Assembly: GCA_949317995.1 (NCBI GenBank)
Contig: OX439039.1
Location: 19,211,282-19,275,281 of the forward strand
Length of the DNA stretch: 64,000 bases
Source of the DNA: Acholoe squamosa
Lineage: Eukaryota > Annelida > Polychaeta > Phyllodocida > Polynoidae
Direction of reading: 5' to 3'
Made by a program: the position numbers and the translations under genes. Shown here piece after piece: positions 25,472-35,976 of this stretch. Every line of letters begins with the position of its first letter. Position 1 is the stretch's first letter. A model generated the notes under the pieces. The model saw only the letters and a program-made list of their open reading frames with translations, did no database searches and was not told the DNA's origin.

Positions 25472-28400
25472 GGTTACATGGACGTAAATGCTGCCCTCTC
25501 GTGAGTCATATGGTATTCAGGCCTGCACTGAAGGTGATCTGGGTGCTGATTGGCTTAGAAATCATATGCAAGAAATATTGGTAAAATTATGAAAAAAATC
25601 ACAAGTGACCCCAAATAGTTCCTAAATGGAACAGTAGATGAGTTTTTATATTTTGCCAAGGTTTGGGGATTTTATCAGGTCTGCAAATGTTCATCTGGCC
25701 AATGGAGGTTTTGAGGCCCAAAATAGGGTAGAATGGCACTTGCTGTACGTATCGCTCCCTTAGTTAAGATTTTCAGGGTTAAGCCTATCCTATATTCTAA
25801 CACATTGTGTGTGAGAGATGGTTTAATCTTGCTATGGTCGAAAATATTACCAACGAACATTACGGGGGGCTGTTTTTATGTGTTATGCTATATAGAAACA
25901 TAGAGGAAATGGAATTAGTTCCACGTAACCTATAGGATGATTGGACATTTGACCTGCCTATTTCAAATGCCCTCTTAATGTCATTTTTCTGTTACAGCAA
26001 GGATGGTTTTACAGAAATCTGGCCAAATTAGTCACAGAAATGGTGTGTAAATAAAAAAAAATAGGAAAACCTTGCTTGCGGAGGTAGGGTAATTCACTAA
26101 ATATTGCAGTTTCTATGAATCTCCCAAAACATAACTTTTTCTGGACATAAACCACCTACAGGATGAAATTTTCAGCAGAAAATGACATTTTAGCCTCATT
26201 TTAATCTTCCTAGGGTTATTGATGCACAGATATCCATGTAGGGCCTACCATAGGGTCCATTGGAAGTTTGGTCGGGTTTGCAGTGTTTCGTCAAAGTTTC
26301 AGTGAGAGCGCAACTATCTAATTAACCAGTAGTAATTTATCCCCCAGTGCAAATATTAGTACAATATTGATAACAGGTATTCTTGATGCATGTAACAGAA
26401 AAGGCATACCTTAAAAAATGATCCCCTGGTAAGATATGATCTGTAAAAAGTGGGATTAATTATAGGCCTAATATTAATCATTTTTCACCAGTTTTATCAT
26501 GTTTTTCATGATTTTGTGAGTTTTTCTGGCAAAATCCTAACAATATTTTGCAAAATCAATGCCCCCTTCATCATCAGGTGACTGAATTCAATGCAAATAT
26601 GCAATTTGACAGCTCTAGAACTGATGCTTGTGCAGTGCATAGATCTTTGATGATAAAAGTCGCTGCTCGGAAATCACATTGAAAACTGGTAGGAATTTCA
26701 GTGTGAATTGCACACATCAATCCCCTCATATCATAATATTGAGAAAGGCTGTTGCCACCAAACTTTAGGATTTTATAGGACAGACCCTAAGGTTTGATAG
26801 GAAAAACATTTTAGTTTTATCTGAAGACCCTACCCCTAATTAAGGTTACATGGACGTAAATGCTGCCCTCTCGTGAGTCATATGGTATTCAGGCCTGCAC
26901 TGAAGGTGATCTGGGTGCTGATTGGCTTAGAAATCATATGCAAGAAATATTGGTAAAATTATGAAAAAAATCACAAGTGACCCCAAATAGTTCCTAAATG
27001 GAACAGTAGATGAGTTTTTATATTTTGCCAAGGTTTGGGGATTTTATCAGGTCTGCAAATGTTCATCTGGCCAATGGAGGTTTTGAGGCCCAAAATAGGG
27101 TAGAATGGCACTTGCTGTACGTATCGCTCCCTTAGTTAAGATTTTCAGGGTTAAGCCTATCCTATATTCTAACACATTGTGTGTGAGAGATGGTTTAATC
27201 TTGCTATGGTCGAAAATATTACCAACGAACATTACGGGGGGCTGTTTTTATGTGTTATGCTATATAGAAACATAGAGGAAATGGAATTAGTTCCACGTAA
27301 CCTATAGGCTGATTGGACATTTGACCTGCCTATTTCAAATGCCCTCTTAATGTCATTTTTCTGTTACAGCAAGGATGGTTTTACAGAAATCTGGCCAAAT
27401 TAGTCACAGAAATGGTGTGTAAATAAAAAAAAATAGGAAAACCTTGCTTGCGGAGGTAGGGTAATTCACTAAATATTGCAGTTTCTATGAATCTCCCAAA
27501 ACATAACTTTTTCTGGACATAAACCACCTACAGGATGAAATTTTCAGCAGAAAATGACATTTTAGCCTCATTTTAATCTTCCTAGGGTTATTGATGCACA
27601 GATATCCATGTAGGGCCTACCATAGGGTCCATTGGAAGTTTGGTCGGGTTTGCAGTGTTTCGTCAAAGTTTCAGTGAGAGCGCAACTATCTAATTAACCA
27701 GTAGTAATTTATCCCCCAGTGCAAATATTAGTACAATATTGATAACAGGTATTCTTGATGCATGTAACAGAAAAGGCATACCTTAAAAAATGATCCCCTG
27801 GTAAGATATGATCTGTAAAAAGTGGGATTAATTATAGGCCTAATATTAATCATTTTTCACCAGTTTTATCATGTTTTTCATGATTTTGTGAGTTTTTCTG
27901 GCAAAATCCTAACAATATTTTGCAAAATCAATGCCCCCTTCATCATCAGGTGACTGAATTCAATGCAAATATGCAATTTGACAGCTCTAGAACTGATGCT
28001 TGTGCAGTGCATAGATCTTTGATGATAAAAGTCGCTGCTCGGAAATCACATTGAAAACTGGTAGGAATTTCAGTGTGAATTGCACACATCAATCCCCTCA
28101 TATCATAATATTGAGAAAGGCTGTTGCCACCAAACTTTAGGATTTTATAGGACAGACCCTAAGGTTTGATAGGAAAAACATTTTAGTTTTATCTGAAGAC
28201 CCTACCCCTAATTAAGGTTACATGGACGTAAATGCTGCCCTCTCGTGAGTCATATGGTATTCAGGCCTGCACTGAAGGTGATCTGGGTGCTGATTGGCTT
28301 AGAAATCATATGCAAGAAATATTGGTAAAATTATGAAAAAAATCACAAGTGACCCCAAATAGTTCCTAAATGGAACAGTAGATGAGTTTTTATATTTTGC

Positions 28401-31400
28401 CAAGGTTTGGGGATTTTATCAGGTCTGCAAATGTTCATCTGGCCAATGGAGGTTTTGAGGCCCAAAATAGGGTAGAATGGCACTTGCTGTACGTATCGCT
28501 CCCTTAGTTAAGATTTTCAGGGTTAAGCCTATCCTATATTCTAACACATTGTGTGTGAGAGATGGTTTAATCTTGCTATGGTCGAAAATATTACCAACGA
28601 ACATTACGGGGGGCTGTTTTTATGTGTTATGCTATATAGAAACATAGAGGAAATGGAATTAGTTCCACGTAACCTATAGGATGATTGGACATTTGACCTG
28701 CCTATTTCAAATGCCCTCTTAATGTCATTTTTCTGTTACAGCAAGGATGGTTTTACAGAAATCTGGCCAAATTAGTCACAGAAATGGTGTGTAAATAAAA
28801 AAAAATAGGAAAACCTTGCTTGCGGAGGTAGGGTAATTCACTAAATATTGCAGTTTCTATGAATCTCCCAAAACATAACTTTTTCTGGACATAAACCACC
28901 TACAGGATGAAATTTTCAGCAGAAAATGACATTTTAGCCTCATTTTAATCTTCCTAGGGTTATTGATGCACAGATATCCATGTAGGGCCTACCATAGGGT
29001 CCATTGGAAGTTTGGTCGGGTTTGCAGTGTTTCGTCAAAGTTTCAGTGAGAGCGCAACTATCTAATTAACCAGTAGTAATTTATCCCCCAGTGCAAATAT
29101 TAGTACAATATTGATAACAGGTATTCTTGATGCATGTAACAGAAAAGGCATACCTTAAAAAATGATCCCCTGGTAAGATATGATCTGTAAAAAGTGGGAT
29201 TAATTATAGGCCTAATATTAATCATTTTTCACCAGTTTTATCATGTTTTTCATGATTTTGTGAGTTTTTCTGGCAAAATCCTAACAATATTTTGCAAAAT
29301 CAATGCCCCCTTCATCATCAGGTGACTGAATTCAATGCAAATATGCAATTTGACAGCTCTAGAACTGATGCTTGTGCAGTGCATAGATCTTTGATGATAA
29401 AAGTCGCTGCTCGGAAATCACATTGAAAACTGGTAGGAATTTCAGTGTGAATTGCACACATCAATCCCCTCATATCATAATATTGAGAAAGGCTGTTGCC
29501 ACCAAACTTTAGGATTTTATAGGACAGACCCTAAGGTTTGATAGGAAAAACATTTTAGTTTTATCTGAAGACCCTACCCCTAATTAAGGTTACATGGACG
29601 TAAATGCTGCCCTCTCGTGAGTCATATGGTATTCAGGCCTGCACTGAAGGTGATCTGGGTGCTGATTGGCTTAGAAATCATATGCAAGAAATATTGGTAA
29701 AATTATGAAAAAAATCACAAGTGACCCCAAATAGTTCCTAAATGGAACAGTAGATGAGTTTTTATATTTTGCCAAGGTTTGGGGATTTTATCAGGTCTGC
29801 AAATGTTCATCTGGCCAATGGAGGTTTTGAGGCCCAAAATAGGGTAGAATGGCACTTGCTGTACGTATCGCTCCCTTAGTTAAGATTTTCAGGGTTAAGC
29901 CTATCCTATATTCTAACACATTGTGTGTGAGAGATGGTTTAATCTTGCTATGGTCGAAAATATTACCAACGAACATTACGGGGGGCTGTTTTTATGTGTT
30001 ATGCTATATAGAAACATAGAGGAAATGGAATTAGTTCCACGTAACCTATAGGATGATTGGACATTTGACCTGCCTATTTCAAATGCCCTCTTAATGTCAT
30101 TTTTCTGTTACAGCAAGGATGGTTTTACAGAAATCTGGCCAAATTAGTCACAGAAATGGTGTGTAAATAAAAAAAAATAGGAAAACCTTGCTTGCGGAGG
30201 TAGGGTAATTCACTAAATATTGCAGTTTCTATGAATCTCCCAAAACATAACTTTTTCTGGACATAAACCACCTACAGGATGAAATTTTCAGCAGAAAATG
30301 ACATTTTAGCCTCATTTTAATCTTCCTAGGGTTATTGATGCACAGATATCCATGTAGGGCCTACCATAGGGTCCATTGGAAGTTTGGTCGGGTTTGCAGT
30401 GTTTCGTCAAAGTTTCAGTGAGAGCGCAACTATCTAATTAACCAGTAGTAATTTATCCCCCAGTGCAAATATTAGTACAATATTGATAACAGGTATTCTT
30501 GATGCATGTAACAGAAAAGGCATACCTTAAAAAATGATCCCCTGGTAAGATATGATCTGTAAAAAGTGGGATTAATTATAGGCCTAATATTAATCATTTT
30601 TCACCAGTTTTATCATGTTTTTCATGATTTTGTGAGTTTTTCTGGCAAAATCCTAACAATATTTTGCAAAATCAATGCCCCCTTCATCATCAGGTGACTG
30701 AATTCAATGCAAATATGCAATTTGACAGCTCTAGAACTGATGCTTGTGCAGTGCATAGATCTTTGATGATAAAAGTCGCTGCTCGGAAATCACATTGAAA
30801 ACTGGTAGGAATTTCAGTGTGAATTGCACACATCAATCCCCTCATATCATAATATTGAGAAAGGCTGTTGCCACCAAACTTTAGGATTTTATAGGACAGA
30901 CCCTAAGGTTTGATAGGAAAAACATTTTAGTTTTATCTGAAGACCCTACCCCTAATTAAGGTTATATGGACGTAAATGCTGCCCTCTCGTGAGTCATATG
31001 GTATTCAGGCCTGCACTGAAGGTGATCTGGGTGCTGATTGGCTTAGAAATCATATGCAAGAAATATTGGTAAAATTATGAAAAAAATCACAAGTGACCCC
31101 AAATAGTTCCTAAATGGAACAGTAGATGAGTTTTTATATTTTGCCAAGGTTTGGGGATTTTATCAGGTCTGCAAATGTTCATCTGGCCAATGGAGGTTTT
31201 GAGGCCCAAAATAGGGTAGAATGGCACTTGCTGTACGTATCGCTCCCTTAGTTAAGATTTTCAGGGTTAAGCCTATCCTATATTCTAACACATTGTGTGT
31301 GAGAGATGGTTTAATCTTGCTATGGTCGAAAATATTACCAACGAACATTACGGGGGGCTGTTTTTATGTGTTATGCTATATAGAAACATAGAGGAAATGG

Positions 31401-31418
31401 ATTTAGTTCCACGTAACC

Positions 31419-31500
31419 TGGAGTGCGAGCACGTTCAGGTCCGGGCGCGCGCCGATGGCTGGGCGTGCCGCTTATTGAATACACATTCTAAGGTCGTAAG
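31419..31500. repeat. GC-rich right flank of the macrosatellite
   Basis: The sequence TGGAGTGCGAGCACGTTCAG resembles the stretch before the array (AGTGCGCAAGCACGTTCAG, about 13070). It is followed by an inverted, diverged copy of the block at 13083-13115. Both array flanks are thus made of the same older repeat. Confidence 0.6.
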
Positions 31501-32900
31501 AGGGCGGGTCGAGCTGTCAGACAGGACAGCATGTTGGCATACATCACATCTTTGTTGCGATTTAGCCATTTCAAGTAAGATTTTACTGTCACTTTTATAC
31601 ATAGGAAGAGAAACTACATTAAGAACCCTGTCTGATATGTCAATTAGGTTAAATGCTGAATAAATTCATATGTTTTCAGTGAGCAAAATGTCGTTTCACA
31701 TATTATCGCCCATATCAACAAACATCACCTCTCACTGTCTCAGACTCAGGCTCTCTGTTGAAAATAAAAAGTTAATACCGTACTGGTACTTTAACTTCGT
31801 GATAATTATTCAACATGGTTTAGATCTAGATCTAGTTGGGTTAGGGAAAGTTAGTGTGGGGGTTTCCACACCGGGCGTCTGCTGCACAGGGAGCTCTGAT
31901 CATACTCCGCAGACGCTCTGAGGGAACCTCAGAGACCAAGTCCAAGTGTGTCTGTTGTAGTCTGTTTGGTCAGCCAGATTGGCTGAGTGCCCAGTTCTCA
32001 CAGAAGTACTTACTGCCAGGTCCAATGCTTCCACCAACACTTCCCTCAATGTATATCCAAAGATTCACAATACACAAAGCACTTGAAATACTTGTAATAA
32101 TTAATAATCCAGGTGATTTTCAAATCTCCCTCCCTAACTCCAAATCATTGTCTGCCATCTTGAAGCCAGGTGTAGCCACCTAGTGCCAAAAAGACTACAC
32201 TATTCTTGGTTGGTTAGCCCTATGTTTCAAGAGCAGTCTAACACCAGGTACCACCACAAGATGTTGACAATGGAGGCCATTGAGGTAGTGATATCTAAGC
32301 TCAAGATAAACATGTCAGATTTATTGGATATATCTCATGTTTCAGTCAATATAAGCTGATGTACATGAAAACTACATGTTTGTGAATAGGAGGGACAATT
32401 TCCAGGAACTGAAAGTGAGTACTTAGTTCAGACTAGCCATGTGTTTGTGCCACTATAGACTTGTATACATCTTGGATCCTGCCTGTGAGCAGGCAGGTAT
32501 TTCGGCCTACCTGATCAGGGACCGGTTGGCAGGTCTAGGGAAAGTAGACTTGAAGTTGATGGCATTGTTCAAGTCAACCTGTCTTGAACAATTGAGGAGC
32601 CTGTAAAGTGTGGCTGGTCCCCTTTTCAGTTTCCCTCTTTATACTGTTGGCATCCCCACATATAAATCTAGGTCTTGGTATTATCAAATTTTGTTTTGAC
32701 TGGAAGTGCCTCAGGGAGCATGTGCAAGGGGCAGTGCCAAAGCTGGTTACTATCAAGGCCAATTGGCATTGCTTACATGGTACGTTCGACCCCTGGCTTT
32801 GTAACTTAAGGAGTTCCCCAGCAAATTGGTGTCGCTCTGAGTCAATGTGTGTGAGTGCTAACTCGTGCGCTCTACAGAAAAAAATTGAGCCACCTTGTGT
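31501..32900. other. Intergenic DNA with no recognisable gene
   Basis: There are short open frames only, without splice-site logic or family resemblance. A small inverted repeat (GCGTCTGC..GCAGACGC) lies near 31877-31915. I see nothing else. Confidence 0.5.
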
Positions 32901-32904
32901 CATT

Positions 32905-33180
32905 GATGACACCGACTGACACATACTGACACATGTGTCATGACGCAGCCCCACCCATGCTCACACATGTGTCATAACGCACACTAACCCATACTGACAC
33001 ATGTGTTATGACTCACGGCCTCACCCATACTGATGCATGTGTTATGACACGGCGTCACACATGTTGACGCATGTGTTATAACGCAACCTCACCAGAGCTG
33101 ACACATGAGTTATGACACATTCTCACACATAATGACACACGTGCCATAACACACACTCACTCACACTCACGCATACTGAC
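32905..33180. repeat. Minisatellite rich in TGACACATGTGTCA-like palindromes
   Basis: Diverged units of the type CATACTGACACATGTGTYAT, with GACGCA or TCACRC inserts, repeat every 40-55 bp. The core ACACATGTGT is itself palindromic. The same motif returns at 33990-34170 and 34615-35165. Confidence 0.85.
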
Positions 33181-33237
33181 ATTTCAATATCCCTTTAAAA
33201 TGGGGAAGGGGGTTCTTTTATTCAAAATCAAATATCA

Positions 33238-35666
33238 TCAATTCATCCTGTTTCCATGTCCTTTTGATTTGTATGGGTTTCTTGCATGGCCTTTCTCCAT
33301 GGTTGATTCCTTGAGGTGCTCTTCATATACCTGTCAAGATATAAAACAGACAACAGACATGAAATTCAATAAAGCATAGCATAAAAACATTTTCAGTACC
33401 ACATATTTCTACACACCTGAATCTCCCACAGATAGAGTGATCCTTTTTTTAACAACAGGGGGTGGTGGATTTTCAAAGGGTTGAAAAAAATTCCCCACCC
33501 CTTGAGAGGCTCAACATTTTTTGCAAAGCCATGCGCGAACATGCCCATTTAGCCTATAGTAATGCACAGATAAGAGGCTGAAAAAAATTTACTCTCCCTG
33601 TCAAACCCACCAGCCCCCCTGTTGTTATAAAAATATCACTCCCTCCATGAGATAGAAATGGAGTAAAATGTACCGCATTCTCAACCCATCCAGCCTGGAA
33701 ATTACCAACATGAAATGTTCTATCAACGAGGAATTTATAGATTAAGAAAAAGACAATATGTACTCATGTGCTTCTGTAGAACTGCAGGTCTTTTGGAATT
33801 CCAATAAGAATCTGTACAAAGACTGTAAGACTACTCACCTTGTATGTGGTATCCTTGCCTCCTGTGCCTGTGTGTTGTGAAATCCAAGTTACAAATGCTG
33901 AGAACAAAGGAACTAGGAAAAGGAGGGAAAACTGAAATGGACCAATCAGGGGCTAAGAATTTGAAATTGACCAATCAGAATTCATGGAACTTGTAGGATG
34001 TGTCACTGTGAGTGAGTGTGCGTCACAATGTGTGAGAACTGACATCGAGTGACGCATGGTCACGCACACACCATAGAGGAAATACCAGGTTGTGTCACTG
34101 TAAGTCAGCTTGCGTCATAATGTGTGAGTACTGACACAGAGTGACACATATTCACACATGTGTCAGAACCTATCATGTTTGGATCAAATGCAGCATACTG
34201 CCCCTATTATCACCCAATGCACAATCTTAATTGTCCTTATATCAAGAGTTCTTACACATGTTTCTTGAATACATGCCACCTTCTTGATCACTGTGCATCA
34301 AACTATTGATCATTTATGAAACCAAGATAAATCTGTGCCTCAATACTACATGAGATGTTGATGATTCCAATTCAGTGTTAAGTCCCCTAGACAAATGAAA
34401 CTACCTTTTAATATGCCAAAGCCAAATTTAAATTCATCTTTTCAGGTATCATTAGATTCACTACATACATATCAATGCATATCACCTATAAACACATTGA
34501 TTCATTAGGCAATATTAGTTGAATCAGCATTTATCTGATTTCCCCCTGCCCCAAAGTATACACATACTGTGAATCCATACAAGTTCTCTCAGACCTGACA
34601 CCTATGTTTTCATGTGCTAACCAGTGTGACTACTGACACAGACCTACACATTCTCACACATGTGTCACTTTATGCCTTCATAAATGCGTCAATATGTGTG
34701 GCATTGAGTGAATACTGACACCTAATGACACTGACTGACACATGCTCACATGTTGTCACCTCACACAAATATCTGTATGTGTCACTATGAGTCACTCTGT
34801 GTGACTACTGGTATGGACTGGTGCCTGCTCATGCAGTGTCACCTCACACAGATAGCAGAATGTGTGAGCAAATGTCACTCTGTGTGACTACTGACACAGT
34901 CTGGCACATGCTCACACAGGTTCACCTCACACGAAGCATGAAATGCGTCACCATGAGTCAGTCAATGTGACTACTGACACAGACTGGCGCATGCTCACCC
35001 TGCATAATCCTATGACTTTTGGAGATGAGTCACTATGTGTCACAATATGTCACACATCGTGACTATTGACATATGGTGGCTCGAGCTGACGCTCCGTGTT
35101 ATCACGCTAAACCTGCTCACACTTGGTGGCACATGCTGGCTCAGACTGACACCAATTTGCTGGGTCCGCTCTAATTACCAACTGGGTTTACTTGGGTAAG
35201 GCCAGACCCAGACACATGTAACACAGGAAGTCATGTGACATCTGTTTGTAGCATAGGAATGGTGCACTGTGGGATACAAACAGAGGTCTGAGGCTCTGTC
35301 TCTTACACAACAACCTGCCCTGACCCATTTATGATGTCACAGACTGGTAGCCAATCCGATAACCCGGCAGGTTACTCAAGTAACTAACGCACGTCAGTTT
35401 GGCCAGGGGTCAAACATACTGAGTGTCTGAGTACCTAAGTTAGAGGAACTTTGAAAGCATTTCTGAACATTTGCTCAAGGAACTAACCTGAAATTGCATT
35501 ATTCATGGTAAATATGTATTGCAGAACAATGGAGGGATTTAGAGGATCGTTTCATGATGTACATGTGAGTAAACATTACAGGAATTGGTTTTACCATCCC
35601 TGAGGTTGGAGAGTGTGAAGCTAAGAACATAGGCCTTGTGACTTATAGCAGTAAGGGAAACAAGGC
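33238..35666 (-). CDS. Tentative small gene, three candidate exons, divergent from PGS1
   Basis: Three candidate minus-strand exons join in phase. The first, 35666-35595, lies after ATCGTAG and before a GTAAAA donor. The second, 33897-33839, lies after a strong pyrimidine tract and TTCTCAG and before GTGAGT. The third, 33330-33238, lies after TTGACAG and ends in a stop. The last two give FVTWISQHTGTGGKDTTYK then VYEEHLKESTMEKGHARN.. to the end, hydrophilic and lysine-rich. Candidate exon 1 is weaker. I do not recognise the protein. If real, it would start near PGS1, head to head, and its introns hold the minisatellites and a MITE. The splice sites and phase agreement are visible; the gene itself is inferred. 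Confidence 0.3.
33435..33648. mobile_element. MITE-like TIR element, AACAACAGGGGG family
   Basis: The left end GAGTGATCC..AACAACAGGGGGTGGTGG is matched inverted by the right end CCACCAGCCCCCCTGTTGTT..ATCACTC. The interior is a reworked GGGTTGAAAAAAATT sequence without coding capacity. Related copies or fragments lie at 43320-43450, 55709-56251 and 56267-56488. Confidence 0.7.
33990..34170. repeat. Second TGACACA/TGTGTGAG minisatellite block
   Basis: Units of the type TGTCACTGTGAGTGAG and TGTGTGAGTACTGACACAG are related to the 32.9-kb block, partly in the opposite orientation. Confidence 0.75.
34615..35165. repeat. Third TGACACA minisatellite block
   Basis: About seven or eight diverged units contain GTGACTACTGACACAGACTG, then CACATGCTCACACA and a TCACCTCACAC segment, with a period near 60-70 bp. 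With the other two blocks it fills the proposed large intron of the tentative minus-strand gene. Confidence 0.82.
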
Positions 35667-35976
35667 CTACGATACAGTGTACTCGAAGGCCAAACAGGCC
35701 TAGGAGTACTGAAGCCTGAGGCTGAGTGAAGCCTGAAGGCAATCCATTGCATAAGTAACTTGTAAGCATGACTCATGAGCTACGGTACACATTGAGTAGA
35801 GCGTCCAGTCTGAATATCCAGTATCCTATCCGTCTGATATAGATCCTACCAGTCTAGTAGCCGGGGTGCCAGCATTCAAACCACTCCTAGTCTCTAGATG
35901 ATCAGAGACATCAACATTTTTCTTAAACTTACTTAGTCTTTATACCGGTATATGATAACACATAATAACAGGCGAC

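Larger units (their letters stand above)
13142..31418. repeat. Macrosatellite: 1,372-bp unit, 11 full units, 3 short units, 1 terminal partial
   Basis: Full units start at 13142, 14514, 15886, 18166, 19538, 20910, 22282, 25472, 26844, 28216 and 29588. Short units of about 910 bp start near 17253, 23650 and 24562. A last partial unit covers 30960-31418. Units are almost identical. I saw only a 1-base deletion near 16343, A to C near 27309, C to T near 30965 and A to T near 31402. Each full unit is module A (459 bp, first copy 13142-13600, GGTTAC..GTAACC) plus module B (about 913 bp). The order is (AB)x3, B, (AB)x4, B, B, (AB)x4, A. No RNA gene or protein is recognisable. A 61-codon minus-strand frame in A is repeated only because the units are identical. 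Confidence 0.97.

Noticed and set aside
13142-31418. A CRISPR-like or rDNA array
   Set aside because: Units are 1.37 kb with no short repeat-spacer pattern. I recognise no rRNA or other RNA gene in the unit.
11786-31515. AGAGGGCGGGTCGA at about 11786 and 31500 as a paired repeat end
   Set aside because: Only about 14 bases agree and the surroundings diverge completely, so it may be chance.
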